Source of the DNA: Lysobacteraceae bacterium NML93-0399
GTDB lineage: Bacteria > Pseudomonadota > Gammaproteobacteria > Xanthomonadales > Xanthomonadaceae
Assembly: GCA_002307375.1 (NCBI GenBank)
Contig: NTJI01000002.1
Coordinates: 124,001 to 188,000 of the forward strand
Direction of reading: 5' to 3'
DNA length: 64,000 nt
This document shows positions 34,501 to 43,166 of the stretch, piece by piece (position 1 is the first letter of the stretch; every line of letters begins with the position of its first letter). The position numbers and the translations under genes were made by a program. Below the pieces are notes generated by a model, which was not told where the DNA came from, did no database searches, and saw only the letters and a program-made list of their open reading frames with translations.

Positions 34501-35453
34501 CGCACCATCGTCTGCATGAAGTCCGTGACCGTCGCATCCGGCGTTGCCGGCACGCGCAGCGGCAACACGTTCATCACCATCGCCGGCACCCGCGCCGAAG
34601 CGCTGCCGAGCCGGCCCATGAAGGGCACGCCCACCACCGTCTCGCCCTGCCCGCCGAAGCGCTGGCAATAGGCGGCGGTCAGGGCGGTGAGCACGTCCGG
34701 CCACGGCTGCCCGAGGGCAGCCGATGCGCGCGCAAGACCGTTGCGGAAGTCCGCGTCGAGCGCCTGGACATGGCGCAGGCAGTCGTGCGCGGCATGAGCA
34801 AAGCCGCCGCCGAGTCCTTCGGCCGCAGGCATTCCGGCCAGCGATTCGCGCCAGTACGCGGCGTCGGTGCCGCGCCTGTCGGACACGCGATACGCCGCGT
34901 CTTCGGCCAGCACACCTTCGAAATTCGCCAACGGTGCACCGGCATCCGCCTGCGCGTACAGCGCGCAGGCACGTTCGGTCAGCAGCGCCATGCCATAGCC
35001 GTCGGTCGCAAGGTGATGCACGCGCAGGTACCAGACCGCGCGCGCGCCGCCGAGCAGGTACAGGCGCTGCAGCGCGAGACGGTCGCGTGCGGGATCGACC
35101 GGCGTGTGGCGATCGCGCGTCATGGCCGCGCGCGCGGATGTTTCGGCGTCGGGGTCGGCCGACAGGTCGATGACCTCCAGCGCCGGCCGATGCGAGGGGT
35201 CGATCCACTGGCGCGGACCGTCCGCGGTTTCGCGCATGCGCATGCGCAACGCCGGCGCTTCGTCCATCGCGCGATCGGCGGCGCGCGCGAATGCAGCGAC
35301 ATCCAGCGGGCCGTCGATCCACAGCGCATGCGCGGTATTGAAGGCCGGGTTGTCCGGCGCCAGCCGCTGCGCATACCACAGGCCGGCCTGCGCCTCGGTC
35401 AGCGGCGCGCCGGCATCGTCGGCCGGCGACTCGACATCCGACACGACGCTCAT
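31542..35453 (-). CDS. entF: EntF-like one-module NRPS (C-A-T-TE), predicted serine-activating
   Basis: 1303 residues from ATG 35453, overlapping the carrier-protein stop (ATGA). Condensation domain about 18-440 with HHLATDG at 146-152; adenylation domain about 445-900 with the A-core motifs YIYTSGSTGEPKGV (YVIYTSGSTG), YGPTEAA and YRTGDLARW; carrier domain with GGDSLLAV, Ser near 993; thioesterase with GWSVGG, Ser near 1127. Specificity residues read by eye from FDVSVWEFF, TTLHFVPS, VFVSGEA and LYGPTEAAVDVS give DVWHFSLVD(K), the serine code of EntF. Together with DHB supply this predicts a DHB-serine product. No MbtH or phosphopantetheinyl transferase gene is in the window. Confidence 0.9.
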   Translation of the reverse strand: MSVVSDVESPADDAGAPLTEAQAGLWYAQRLAPDNPAFNTAHALWIDGPLDVAAFARAADRAMDEAPALRMRMRETADGPRQWIDPSHRPALEVIDLSADPDAETSARAAMTRDRHTPVDPARDRLALQRLYLLGGARAVWYLRVHHLATDGYGMALLTERACALYAQADAGAPLANFEGVLAEDAAYRVSDRRGTDAAYWRESLAGMPAAEGLGGGFAHAAHDCLRHVQALDADFRNGLARASAALGQPWPDVLTALTAAYCQRFGGQGETVVGVPFMGRLGSASARVPAMVMNVLPLRVPATPDATVTDFMQTMVRALVRGRRHGRYRGEQLRRDLGLIGGQRRLHGPLINVQPFYRPAVLTGAQATLEILGTGPVDDVTLGFRGDGTQLLDLEIEANPDLYSAADVAAHATRLRAFLAAAFDLATHADAHLDDVPLATADEATRTLFDFNATAHPVPDTTLVALIEATMAATPDAIALEFEGASLRYRELDNRSRALAQALLARGAGPDTVVAVALPRSLELVIALVATLRAGAAYLPMDLAHPLGRRAKILRSAQPVALLARPDDGIEWPDDAPRFAPQDWPAQADATALPRVAPQHAAYVIYTSGSTGEPKGVVVEHRAIVNRLEWMRTHYGIHASDRTLQKTPATFDVSVWEFFLPLLAGGTLVIAPPDAHRDPVALARLIRQARITTLHFVPSMLAAFLAAPEARDLRIARVFVSGEALDADLRDRFHATLHAELHNLYGPTEAAVDVSYWPASSDDVSRPVPIGFPVWNTRLYVLDARMRALPPGVVGDLYLGGVQLARGYLGRDDLTAERFLADPHLPGERIYRTGDLARWRQDGAVEFLGRSDHQVKLRGLRIELGEIEAAIIASGMATQVAVIVREDRAGDRRLVGYLQPTPAFDAAGLRSFVSTQVPDYMVPAAFVALEHWPVTANGKLDRDALPTPAFETGAFVAPRTPTEAALATLLAEALGVERVGADADFFALGGDSLLAVHLLLAIAQRFGRDPGLGALFAMPTVEGLAARLDAGEGTAPDHGLAPLITLASGDASRAPLFVVHPAGGIAWCYRELARTLAPSRSVHGLQSPALDLASPLPDSIDALAADYVARVIALQPDGPVHLLGWSVGGILAQAMAVQLRRLGREVGVLALLDAYPAEVWRAEPEPDAIAALRALLAIAGYDPDAYPQLRTRAAIVEFLRRGDSALGNLPGDVLDGVVRAVTDTNRLVRLHHHAHFDGSLLHVRAGNDHADRPHLQSALWAPHAAQVESIELPFLHAELTGRDATARIAPLIAARLEAFESL

Positions 35454-35704
35454 CCGGCCTTCTGCAGCCCCTGCACCACCTGCCACCAGCCGGCGAGCGT
35501 GGTGTGTTCGGCCAGATGCGAGAACTCCAGCGCGATGCCGTGCTCGCCCCAGGCCATCACCAGACCCAGCACGCGCATCGAGTCGAGGCCGAGGTCCATC
35601 AGGTTGTCGTCGTCGCGCACGTCCTCGGGCGCTTCGCCGGCGAGTCGGGCGACATCGGCGCGCATGCGTTCGAGTGTGAGTGGGCCGGTGCGGTCGGTGG
35701 TCAT
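35450..35704 (-). CDS. Stand-alone aryl carrier protein (EntB C-terminal domain equivalent)
   Basis: 84 residues with the carrier motif DLGLDSMRVL, whose Ser receives the phosphopantetheine arm. The downstream segment (FSHLAEHTTLAGWW) resembles the C-terminal end of E. coli EntB, where this domain is fused to isochorismatase. It would hold DHB activated by EntE and pass it to the EntF-like condensation domain. Start and stop overlap both neighbours by ATGA: it follows the isochorismatase gene and precedes the NRPS gene. The gene order is that of EntB with a stop and restart between the two domains. Confidence 0.9.
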   Translation of the reverse strand: MTTDRTGPLTLERMRADVARLAGEAPEDVRDDDNLMDLGLDSMRVLGLVMAWGEHGIALEFSHLAEHTTLAGWWQVVQGLQKAG

Positions 35705-36336
35705 GGCAGCAGTTCCAGAAGTCGGTCGGTGGTCAGCGGCACGGCGCAGGTGCGCGCGACCCAGTGCAGCGCCAGGTCATGGTCGGCGCGCGAGAAATCG
35801 GCGAGCGCGTCGGCGACGACGAAGGTTTCGATGTCGCGCTGGAAGGCCTCGGTCGCGGTCGACAGCACGCCGATATGGGCGTAGACGCCGGTGATCAGCA
35901 ACTGGTCGCGGCCGCGCACACGCATCAGCGTCTCGAGATTGCTGCGCTGGAAGGCGCTGTAGCGATGTTTGACCAGCACGTGGTCGTTCCTCGCCGGTGC
36001 CAGCGCATCGATGATGGTTTCGTGGTCTTCGATCGCCTGCATGCCCGGCCCCCACAGATCGGCCTGCAGGCCGCGGTCACGGCGGTCCTGGTTGCCGCGC
36101 TGGGCGGTGTAGAACACCGGGATGTCGCGGCTGCGGCAATGCGCGAGCAGGCGCGCGAGGTTGGCGATCGCGGGCGCGAGCGGCGCATCGTCCTGTGCGA
36201 ACGCGGCGAGGAAGTAGCGCTGCATGTCGTGCACGAGCAGCGCGGCGCGCGCGGTCTGCGGCACCCACTGGCCGCGTGCGGCGGGCAGTTCGTCAACGGT
36301 CGGCAGCGGGTATGGATTGATTCTGGGAAGGCCCAT
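35701..36336 (-). CDS. entB: Isochorismatase (EntB N-terminal domain equivalent)
   Basis: 211 residues from ATG 36336 (MGLPRINPYPLP), aligned with the EntB start; an ATG at 36387 is upstream of the recognisable domain. It cleaves isochorismate to 2,3-dihydro-2,3-dihydroxybenzoate and pyruvate. Family landmarks: ALLVHDMQRYFL (catalytic Asp), LWGPGMQAIEDHE, LVKHRYSAFQRSNLE (Lys and Arg), LLITGVYAHIGVLSTATEAF and FVVADALADFSR. The aryl carrier domain present in E. coli EntB is absent here and encoded by the next overlapping gene. It is 193 bases upstream-separated from entE by a repeat pair. Confidence 0.93.
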   Translation of the reverse strand: MGLPRINPYPLPTVDELPAARGQWVPQTARAALLVHDMQRYFLAAFAQDDAPLAPAIANLARLLAHCRSRDIPVFYTAQRGNQDRRDRGLQADLWGPGMQAIEDHETIIDALAPARNDHVLVKHRYSAFQRSNLETLMRVRGRDQLLITGVYAHIGVLSTATEAFQRDIETFVVADALADFSRADHDLALHWVARTCAVPLTTDRLLELLP

Positions 36337-36392
36337 GATTCGGTTCTTTACAGATTGATCGGCTGTACTCGACAACCCGGATTGCATCAGAT

Positions 36393-36502
36393 CACGTCAT
36401 TCCCGCGATCGCGGGGCTCTCGGCTGACGCATGTCCGATGTCCATGGACGTCGACGGTTGAAGAGCAAAGTCCCTGGATTCCCGCCTTCGCGGGAATGAC
36501 GG
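36393..36502. repeat. Paired ATTCCC...GGGAAT repeat between entB and entE
   Basis: Left member GTCATTCCCGCGATCGCGGG and right member ATTCCCGCCTTCGCGGGAAT, head-to-head and about 70 bases apart. It lies in the gap between two genes of the siderophore group, which otherwise are packed by overlaps. Confidence 0.8.
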
Positions 36503-36529
36503 TTTGGGAAATACCTGCGGACGTCGACA

Positions 36530-38176
36530 TTACGATGGCTCCTGCGTGGCCAGGAAACGCGCGCGCAACTGCGCACGCAGTTCGCGCCGGCTGATCTTGC
36601 CGACCGCGGTGGTGCCGAAGGCCTCCACGAACACGATCTGGTCGGGCACCTTGAACGCGGCAAGCCCGCGTCCGCGGACCCAGGCCTTGAGTTCGGCCGG
36701 ACGTGGTTTCTCGTCGCCGGGAATCACGAAGGCGCAACTGCGCTCGCCGAGGAAATCGTCGGGAATCGAGACGACCGCCGCATCGAACACCTGCGGGTGC
36801 GCGAGCAGATGGTCCTCGATCTCCTCGGCCGAGATCTTCTCGCCGGCACGGTTGATGTGGTCCGTTGCACGCCCCTGCACGATCAGGTGTCCGCTCGGCA
36901 GGCGCTGGACCATGTCGCCGGTGCGGTAGAAGCCGTCGTCGGTGAACGACCGCGCGTTCGCCGCGTCGTCGTTGTGATAGCCGCGGATCGTGTAGGGGCC
37001 GCGCGTCAGCAGATGGCCGACCTCGCCATCAGCAACCGGCGTGCCCTGGTCGTCGACCACCAGCACTTCGTCATCAATGCTGATCGGCCGGCCCTGCGTG
37101 GTCAGCACGATCTCGTCCGGATCGTCGAGGCGCGTGTAGTTCACCAGGCCCTCGGCCATGCCGAAAACCTGCTGCAACCTGCAGCCCAGGCCCGCGACCA
37201 CGCGGCGCGCGGCTTCGGGCACGAGCTTGGCGCCGCCGACCTGCAGCACCTGGAGGCTCGACAGATCGTGCGTGGTCTTCGTCGCGGCATCGGCCCACAA
37301 CAGGGCCAGCGGCGGCACCAGACCGACGCAGGTCACGCGCTCGGCGGCGATCAGCGGAAATGCCGCATCCGGCCCCGGCCCCGGGCTCAGCACAACGCGC
37401 GCGCCCACATACAGCGCGCCGAAGAAACCCGGCGAACTCATCGGGAAATTGTGTGCGGCCGGCAGCGCGACCATATAGACGCTGTCCGCATCGATACCGC
37501 ACAGATCGTTGCTGGCGCGGAAGCTGTAGATGTAGTCGTCGTGCGTGCGCGGGATCAGCTTCGACAGGCCGGTGCTGCCGCCGGAGATCTGCAGGAAGGC
37601 GACCGACTGCGGATCCGGGTCGCCGGGCAGCGCATCGCGCGGGCCGTCGAGCGACGCGATGGACACGAACTCCGCGCCCTCGCCCACCACGAACACCTGC
37701 CGCACCGCCGGCACGTCGGCCTGCAGTTCGCGGGCCAGCGCGCGGTAGTCGAAGGCATCAAAGCGCTCGGCGCAGACGTAGGCCGCGGCCTCGGACTTGC
37801 GCGCGAAGTGTGCGACCTCGGTCAGTCGATGCGCCGGCAGCGCGTACACCGGCACCAGCTGCGCGCGGAACAAAGCGCAGACCACGGCGACGAATTCCGG
37901 AATATTGCCCAGCTGCACGACCACGCGATCGCCCGGCACCAGGCCCTGCGCGAGCAGACCGGCGCCGATGCGTTCGGCCTCGTTCCAGAGTTGCGCATAG
38001 GTCCAGCGCGTGTCGCCGCCGACGACGGCGACGGTGTCGGCGAAGTCGGCTGCGCGCGCGCGCAGAAAACCGGGAAAGGTTTCGCCGCGCCAGTGGCCGG
38101 CGGCGCGATAGCGGGCGACGAAATCATCCGGCCACGTCTGACGCAGCGGCAGCTTCGGTTCGGGGGAATCGGTCAT
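36530..38176 (-). CDS. entE: 2,3-dihydroxybenzoate-AMP ligase, EntE-like
   Basis: 548 residues. A free-standing adenylation enzyme that makes DHB-adenylate and loads it onto the aryl carrier protein. AMP-binding core [20 protein letters not shown], aryl-acid pocket [14 protein letters not shown] (the Asn that contacts the DHB hydroxyls), [22 protein letters not shown]-type [10 protein letters not shown], and C-terminal [17 protein letters not shown] and the Lys in [12 protein letters not shown]. All match EntE/DhbE rather than a fatty-acyl or amino-acid ligase. Order entC-entE-entB is the common arrangement for catecholate siderophores. Confidence 0.95.
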   Translation of the reverse strand: MTDSPEPKLPLRQTWPDDFVARYRAAGHWRGETFPGFLRARAADFADTVAVVGGDTRWTYAQLWNEAERIGAGLLAQGLVPGDRVVVQLGNIPEFVAVVCALFRAQLVPVYALPAHRLTEVAHFARKSEAAAYVCAERFDAFDYRALARELQADVPAVRQVFVVGEGAEFVSIASLDGPRDALPGDPDPQSVAFLQISGGSTGLSKLIPRTHDDYIYSFRASNDLCGIDADSVYMVALPAAHNFPMSSPGFFGALYVGARVVLSPGPGPDAAFPLIAAERVTCVGLVPPLALLWADAATKTTHDLSSLQVLQVGGAKLVPEAARRVVAGLGCRLQQVFGMAEGLVNYTRLDDPDEIVLTTQGRPISIDDEVLVVDDQGTPVADGEVGHLLTRGPYTIRGYHNDDAANARSFTDDGFYRTGDMVQRLPSGHLIVQGRATDHINRAGEKISAEEIEDHLLAHPQVFDAAVVSIPDDFLGERSCAFVIPGDEKPRPAELKAWVRGRGLAAFKVPDQIVFVEAFGTTAVGKISRRELRAQLRARFLATQEPS

Positions 38177-38200
38177 GCGGGGTTCGGAAGTCCTGTTACG

Positions 38201-39367
38201 TCAGACCGCGCGCACGTCGTCGATGCCGATCGCGTTGCGCAGGGCCATGAATTTCGCCGCGGTCTCGTCGACTTCGAGCGCGGGTTGCGAGTCGGCCACG
38301 ATACCGGCGCCGGCGAACAGGTGCATGGCATGGCCCTGCACGCGCGCGCAGCGGATCGCCACGTACCAGTCGCCATCGCCCGAAGCATCGGTCCAGCCGA
38401 CCGCGCCGGCGTAGAAGCCGCGATCGAAGGGTTCGAGATCGCGGATCGCCTGCAATGCCGGCAGACGCGGCGTGCCGCAGACCGCAGGCGTGGGATGCAG
38501 GATGCCGGCCAAGGTGGCCGACGAGACATCGAGGTCCTTGAGCGTGCCGGTGATGTGGGTCGCCAGATGCAGCATCGTCGCGGTCATCTGCAGCGAGGGC
38601 CGCGGCGGCGCCTGCAGCTGGCTGCACAAAGGCGCCAGTCCGTCGAGGATGGCCTCGACGACGAAGCGGTGTTCGTGCAGATCCTTGTCGGAGGCCAGCA
38701 GCGCATGGGTGCGGCGCTGGTCTTCGGCGGCGTCGCCGCTGCGGCGCGCGGAGCCGGCCAGCGGGTGCGAGACCACGTCGCGCCCGCGACGCGAGACCAG
38801 CAGCTCCGGGGTGGCGCCGACCAGCCACGCGGGCGCCTCGCCAGTCGCGACCGGCAGCGGCACGACATACGTGGTCACGCTGGCATCGCTGCCGAGCCTG
38901 GCCGCGAGCACGTACGGGTCGATCGATGATGTGCTCTCGACCCGCAGACCGCGTGCGAGCACCACCTTGCGCAGCGCATCGGCGCCGTCGGGCGCCGCCT
39001 TCAGCGTGGCCACGCAACGCGCGACCGCATCGGCGTAATCGCGTGCCGGCGGCAGTTCGGCCGTGGTGCCCCAGGGCCCCGGCGCACCAGGCGGCCCCCC
39101 GCGACCCGGCACCGCAAAACGCGCCGGCTGATACAGCGCGTCATCGCGGTGCGGATCGAAAGGCAGTGCGCCGACCAGCAGATCAGGACCGCCGCGCGGG
39201 GATGCGAAGAAGGCGTCGACGCGTGCACCCAGCGTCGATGCGGGTCCGGCCGGCAGACGCGACAACAGCCCGTCGGTGGCCAGGTGGCGATCCGGCGCAT
39301 GCAGGCGGAACAGGCTGGCGAGATCGCCGGTCCGGTCGCGCGGTTCGATCAGCGGCGCCGCGCTCAT
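38201..39367 (-). CDS. entC: Isochorismate synthase EntC-like
   Basis: 388 residues from ATG 39367, which overlaps the MFS stop (ATGA). Converts chorismate to isochorismate, the first step to DHB. Chorismate-binding landmarks: LRKVVLARGLRV, GATPELLVSRRGRDVVSHPLAGSARR (split: ATPELLVSRRG, SHPLAGSARR), SDKDLHEHRFVVEAI, LHLATHITGTL, LHPTPAVCGTPR and FYAGAVGWTD with the Mg-binding region near the C-terminus. Length is typical. An upstream in-frame start reaching 40726 runs through the MFS gene in another frame and is rejected. EntC in this locus serves the siderophore; a menaquinone role is less likely. Confidence 0.95.
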   Translation of the reverse strand: MSAAPLIEPRDRTGDLASLFRLHAPDRHLATDGLLSRLPAGPASTLGARVDAFFASPRGGPDLLVGALPFDPHRDDALYQPARFAVPGRGGPPGAPGPWGTTAELPPARDYADAVARCVATLKAAPDGADALRKVVLARGLRVESTSSIDPYVLAARLGSDASVTTYVVPLPVATGEAPAWLVGATPELLVSRRGRDVVSHPLAGSARRSGDAAEDQRRTHALLASDKDLHEHRFVVEAILDGLAPLCSQLQAPPRPSLQMTATMLHLATHITGTLKDLDVSSATLAGILHPTPAVCGTPRLPALQAIRDLEPFDRGFYAGAVGWTDASGDGDWYVAIRCARVQGHAMHLFAGAGIVADSQPALEVDETAAKFMALRNAIGIDDVRAV

Positions 39368-40572
39368 GCCACGGACCTCGCGTGCCATGCGGCCACCAGC
39401 GACAGCGCCAGCAACACCGTTCCGACGAACAGATACGGCAGCGACGGCGACCAGCGGTACAGCAGCGTGCCCAGCAGCGGCCCGGCGACCATGCCCATGC
39501 CCTGTACCGCCGCGACCGTGCCGGCGGCGGCGCCCTGTTCGTGGGCTTCGACCGAATCGGCCGCCAGCGCCTGGAACGAGGGAAACACGAACCCCATGCC
39601 GAAGGCCGCGACCCCGTAGGCCAGCAGCAGTTGCCACTGCAGCGCGACCAGAGCCGAGGACGCGAAGCCGATGCCCGAGACCAGCGCGCCGATGACGATC
39701 CAGCGCGCGGGCGGCACGGTCTTGAGCCGCATCACCAGCGCCTGCGCGACGATCAGTCCCGCCCCCACCGCCGTCAAGGCCAGGCCGGCGACGCGCGCGC
39801 CGTCGGTCGGCGACAACTGCAGCCGGTCGATCGCGAAGAAGCCCACGACCACCTGGGCGATCGTCACCGAGACCATCGCTGCGAATACCGTGCACAGCGG
39901 CAGCCGCAGGCGCGCATCGGTCAGCGCCATCGTCGCCCTGGGCCCGTGATGCACGGTGTCGGCCGCGGGCGCGTCGGGCAGCCGCCACCACAGCACGGCC
40001 AGCGCCAGCAGTGGCAACAGCGCCGCCACGTACAGGGCCAGCGCGATGCCGTGAAAGGCCAGCCAGCCTGCGGCGGCCGGGCCGACCACCATGCCGACGG
40101 CGTTCGCCGTGCCGAGCCTGGCCATTGCCGCGCCGCGCGCGCCCGGTGCGATCTCGTCGGCCACCTGGGCGGCGGCCGTGGGCGGGATCGCCGCGTAGCA
40201 CAGGCCGATCAGGGCGCGTGTCGCAACGAGTACGGTCGCCGACAGAAAGACTGCCGGCGGCGCGCGCAGCGCCACGTCGACGAACACCGCCATGGCGATG
40301 TAGACCACCGCGTAGCCCGCCAGACCGATCAGCAGCACCCGACGGCGACCGATGCGATCGCTCAGATGCCCCCAGCGGCGGGCCGACAGCATCCACAGCA
40401 CGCCGGCCGCCGTCACCGACAGGCCCGCGTGCCACTCGGCCAGTCCCAGCAGGCGCACGACCGGCCCGACGACCGCAACGAAGGCCATCATCGCCATCGT
40501 CCCGACCAGTGCGGTGAACACCAGCGCGGGCAGCGCGGAAGCGGGTCGGGGCGAAGCGGCGGCGGTCTGCAT
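39364..40572 (-). CDS. MFS transporter, likely siderophore exporter
   Basis: 402 residues from ATG 40572, about 12 membrane helices. MFS signature between helices 2 and 3: RRWGHLSDRIGRRRVLLIG; a second motif in LGTANAVGMVVGPAAAGW and AVQGMGMVAGPLLGTLLY. The upstream ATG at 40719 would begin inside the divergent promoter. It is the first gene of the leftward siderophore group and overlaps entC, the position EntS-type exporters occupy in enterobactin loci. Export of the catecholate is an inference from position; the substrate cannot be read from the sequence. Confidence 0.85.
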   Translation of the reverse strand: MQTAAASPRPASALPALVFTALVGTMAMMAFVAVVGPVVRLLGLAEWHAGLSVTAAGVLWMLSARRWGHLSDRIGRRRVLLIGLAGYAVVYIAMAVFVDVALRAPPAVFLSATVLVATRALIGLCYAAIPPTAAAQVADEIAPGARGAAMARLGTANAVGMVVGPAAAGWLAFHGIALALYVAALLPLLALAVLWWRLPDAPAADTVHHGPRATMALTDARLRLPLCTVFAAMVSVTIAQVVVGFFAIDRLQLSPTDGARVAGLALTAVGAGLIVAQALVMRLKTVPPARWIVIGALVSGIGFASSALVALQWQLLLAYGVAAFGMGFVFPSFQALAADSVEAHEQGAAAGTVAAVQGMGMVAGPLLGTLLYRWSPSLPYLFVGTVLLALSLVAAWHARSVA

Positions 40573-40636
40573 CTCGATCTCGACAGGGCGCGCAGTGCGC
40601 GCAACACGGGTGGACGGCCCACGCCGATCCAAGCAG

Positions 40637-40660
40637 TGAATGATAGCAGTTCGCATTTGC
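40637..40660 (-). promoter_or_regulatory. Fur-box-like dyad and leftward promoter of the biosynthesis genes
   Basis: GAATGATAGCAGTTCGCATTT contains TGATAGC-A-GTTCGCA, an imperfect inverted repeat of Fur-box type. On the minus strand TATCAT (40640-40645) is a plausible -10 hexamer overlapped by it. Iron-repressed control is inferred. Confidence 0.5.
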
Positions 40661-40705
40661 ATGCCGGCACAACATGGCGAAGCGCCAGTGCTTCGCGCGC
40701 CAAGC

Positions 40706-40738
40706 ATTATTGAGAACAATTCGCATTCGGTTTAAGAT
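40706..40738 (+). promoter_or_regulatory. Rightward promoter overlapped by a Fur-box-like dyad
   Basis: TTGAGA (40710-40715), 17 bases, TAAGAT (40733-40738) is a good sigma-70 promoter. TGAGAAC-A-ATTCGCA (40711-40725) is an inverted repeat of 7-1-7 form matching the Fur consensus in layout and lies across the -35 element. Expected start of transcription is near 40745, so the receptor start at 40823 leaves an about 75-base leader. Confidence 0.65.
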
Positions 40739-40822
40739 TTGTGAATGCCGCCTTGGCGGTGTTCCTCCACTGCCCTCTCAGCCGCCGCCCGAGGCCCGTC
40801 CCGCGCCGGAGCCCCATCCCGC

Positions 40823-43096
40823 ATGTCCCGCATCCGCCCGTCCCGATTCGCCCTGTCCCTGCTTGCCACGTCGATCACGCTGTCGCTGGCTGCGCCGGCC
40901 CTCGCCGATGACCGTGCCGCCGCCGAATCCGGCGCGACCGAGTTCGACACTGTCCGCGTCACCGCCGAGGCCATTGCGCGCCAGGCGCTGGGCACATCGG
41001 TGATCACCGTCGAGGACATCGAGCGCCGCCCGCCGGCGAACGACCTGTCGGAGCTGATCCGCACCATGCCGGGCGTCAACCTCACCGGGAACAGCGCCTC
41101 GGGCCAGTACGGCAACAGCCGCCAGATCGATCTGCGCGGCATGGGCCCGGAGAACACGCTGATCCTCGTCGACGGCAAGCCGGTCGGCTCGCGCGATTCG
41201 ATCCGAATGGGCCGCAGCGGCGAGCGCAACACGCGCGGCGACACCAACTGGGTGCCGGCCGAAGCGGTGGAGCGCATCGAAGTGCTGCGAGGCCCGGCCG
41301 CGGCCCGGTACGGCTCGGGCGCATCGGGCGGCGTGGTCAACATCATCACCAAGCGCCCGACCGGTGAACTCACCGGCTCGCTGAACCTGTTCGGCCAGGT
41401 GCCGCAGCATGGCGCCGAGGGCGGCAGCCAGCGCGCCGGCGTGACCCTGAGCGGCCCGCTGACCGAAGCGCTGTCGTTCCGCCTCTACGGCAACGTCAAC
41501 AAGACCGACGCCGACTCGCTCGCGCTCAATGCCGACTATCTGACCGACGAAGGCGTGACCCCGCCGGCCGGCCGCGAAGGCGTACGCAACCGCGACGTCA
41601 ACGCCCTGCTGCGCTGGGACCTGAGCGATGCGCACGTGGTCGAGTTCGAGGCCGGCACCAGCCGCCAGGGCAACATCTACGCCGGCGACCGCGCCGTGAG
41701 CCTCGACGGCACGCCGCTGACCAGCGAACTGGCCAATGCCGGCGCCGAAACCAACCGCATGTACCGCAACACCGGCGCGGTCACCCATCGCGGCGCCTGG
41801 GGCGATGCGTCTTCGCGCCTGACGCTGGCGTTCGAGGGCACCAACAACAAGCGACTCAACGAGGGCCTGGCTGGCGGCCCGGAGGGCACGATCGGTGATG
41901 CGACCGCCTGGTCCACCTCGCGCCTGCGCAACACCAGCATCGATGGCGAGATCAACCTGCCCACGGCCTTCGGCGCCACCGAGCACGTGTGGACGTTCGG
42001 CTTCGAGCATCGCGACAGCGAACTCGAAGATCCCTATTCGGTTTCGCAGTCGGGCGGCAGCGGCGGCGGTATCCCGGGCCTGGACCCGGCGCGCGGCGGC
42101 GGCAAGTCCGATGCGCGGACCTCGGCGGTGTTCGTCGAGGACAACATCTATCTGGGCGAGCGCTGGATCGTGACGCCCGGTCTGCGCTTCGACCATCACA
42201 GCCAGTTCGGCAACAACACCAGCCCCAGCCTCAACGTGCAGTTCGCCCTCACCGGCGACGTCAAGCTCAAGGGCGGCGTGGCGCGCGCGTTCAAGGCGCC
42301 CAACCTCTACCAGTCCAATCCCAACTATCTCTATTACACGCGCGGCTTCGGCTGCCCGGACAACTTCCCCAATCTCGGCTCGGGCTGCTACGTGCAGGGC
42401 AATGCCGACCTCGCGCCCGAAACCAGCCTCAACAAGGAAATCGGCATCGAGTGGGCGCCGCTCAGCGGCCACCACGCCTCGCTGACGTATTTCCACAACG
42501 ACTACCAGGACAAGATCGTCAGCGGCTACATCCCGGTCGGCCAGACCGAGCCGCCGCCGGGCGTCGCGCCGGCGCGCATCTTCCGCTGGGACAACGCGCC
42601 CGATGCGGTCGTCCAGGGCCTGGAGGGCAACGTCAACGTGCCGCTGCTCGGCGATCGCGGCGAGGTGTTCAAGTGGAACACCAACGTCACCTACATGATC
42701 GAGAACGAGAACAAGACGACCGGCCAGCCCTTGTCGGTGGTGCCCGAGTACACCGTCAACACCTCGTTCGACTGGCAGGCGACCGATGCACTCTCGCTGC
42801 TGCTGACCGGCACGTTCTACGGCCGCCAGGCGCCGGCAACGCGTGACATGAACAACGACGACCGCTGCATCGAGGCCGATGCCGACTGCGCCGCACTGCG
42901 TCAGGTGCGCGATCCATACATGGTCTGGAACCTCGGTGCGCGCTACCGCATCACGCCCGACATCAGCCTGGGCGGCGGCATCGACAACCTGCTCGACAAG
43001 CGCCTGTTCCGCGAGTCCAGCAGCAGCTACGCGGGCGCGGCGACCTACAACGAGCCCGGCCGCGCCTACTACGTCAGCATGCACATCGGCTTCTGA
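40823..43096 (+). CDS. TonB-dependent catecholate siderophore receptor, FepA-like (copy 1)
   Basis: 757 residues from ATG 40823; an ATG at 40745 coincides with the predicted transcription start and is rejected. Signal peptide MSRIRPSRFALSLLATSITL...ALA. Plug domain with LSELIRTMPGVNLTGNS, RQIDLRGMGPENTLILVDG and RIEVLRGPAAARYGSGASGG; beta-barrel ending in aromatic F (MHIGF), as the outer-membrane assembly signal requires. A TonB-box-like EFDTVRVTAE sits early in the mature part. FepA-type traits include the GRSGERNTRGDTNWVP loop. Two Cys-containing extracellular loops are visible (GFGCPDNF and GSGCYVQG; RCIEADADCAA). It heads the rightward, putatively Fur-controlled group. Confidence 0.93.
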   Translation: MSRIRPSRFALSLLATSITLSLAAPALADDRAAAESGATEFDTVRVTAEAIARQALGTSVITVEDIERRPPANDLSELIRTMPGVNLTGNSASGQYGNSRQIDLRGMGPENTLILVDGKPVGSRDSIRMGRSGERNTRGDTNWVPAEAVERIEVLRGPAAARYGSGASGGVVNIITKRPTGELTGSLNLFGQVPQHGAEGGSQRAGVTLSGPLTEALSFRLYGNVNKTDADSLALNADYLTDEGVTPPAGREGVRNRDVNALLRWDLSDAHVVEFEAGTSRQGNIYAGDRAVSLDGTPLTSELANAGAETNRMYRNTGAVTHRGAWGDASSRLTLAFEGTNNKRLNEGLAGGPEGTIGDATAWSTSRLRNTSIDGEINLPTAFGATEHVWTFGFEHRDSELEDPYSVSQSGGSGGGIPGLDPARGGGKSDARTSAVFVEDNIYLGERWIVTPGLRFDHHSQFGNNTSPSLNVQFALTGDVKLKGGVARAFKAPNLYQSNPNYLYYTRGFGCPDNFPNLGSGCYVQGNADLAPETSLNKEIGIEWAPLSGHHASLTYFHNDYQDKIVSGYIPVGQTEPPPGVAPARIFRWDNAPDAVVQGLEGNVNVPLLGDRGEVFKWNTNVTYMIENENKTTGQPLSVVPEYTVNTSFDWQATDALSLLLTGTFYGRQAPATRDMNNDDRCIEADADCAALRQVRDPYMVWNLGARYRITPDISLGGGIDNLLDKRLFRESSSSYAGAATYNEPGRAYYVSMHIGF

Positions 43097-43114
43097 TCGC
43101 CGAGCCCCCGCAAA

Positions 43115-43139
43115 GCGGACGCGTGTACTGCGCGTCCGC
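43115..43139 (+). terminator. Stem-loop between the two receptor genes
   Basis: GCGGACGCG and CGCGTCCGC form a perfect 9-base stem around TGTACTG, 18 bases after the first receptor stop. There is no T run. It may lower read-through or protect an mRNA end within the operon. Confidence 0.5.
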
Positions 43140-43166
43140 GATCACCGCCAGAGCCCGCCCTACATC

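Noticed and set aside
40745-40822. Start of the first receptor at ATG 40745
   Set aside because: Coincides with the predicted transcription start, and the resulting extension has no signal-peptide character.
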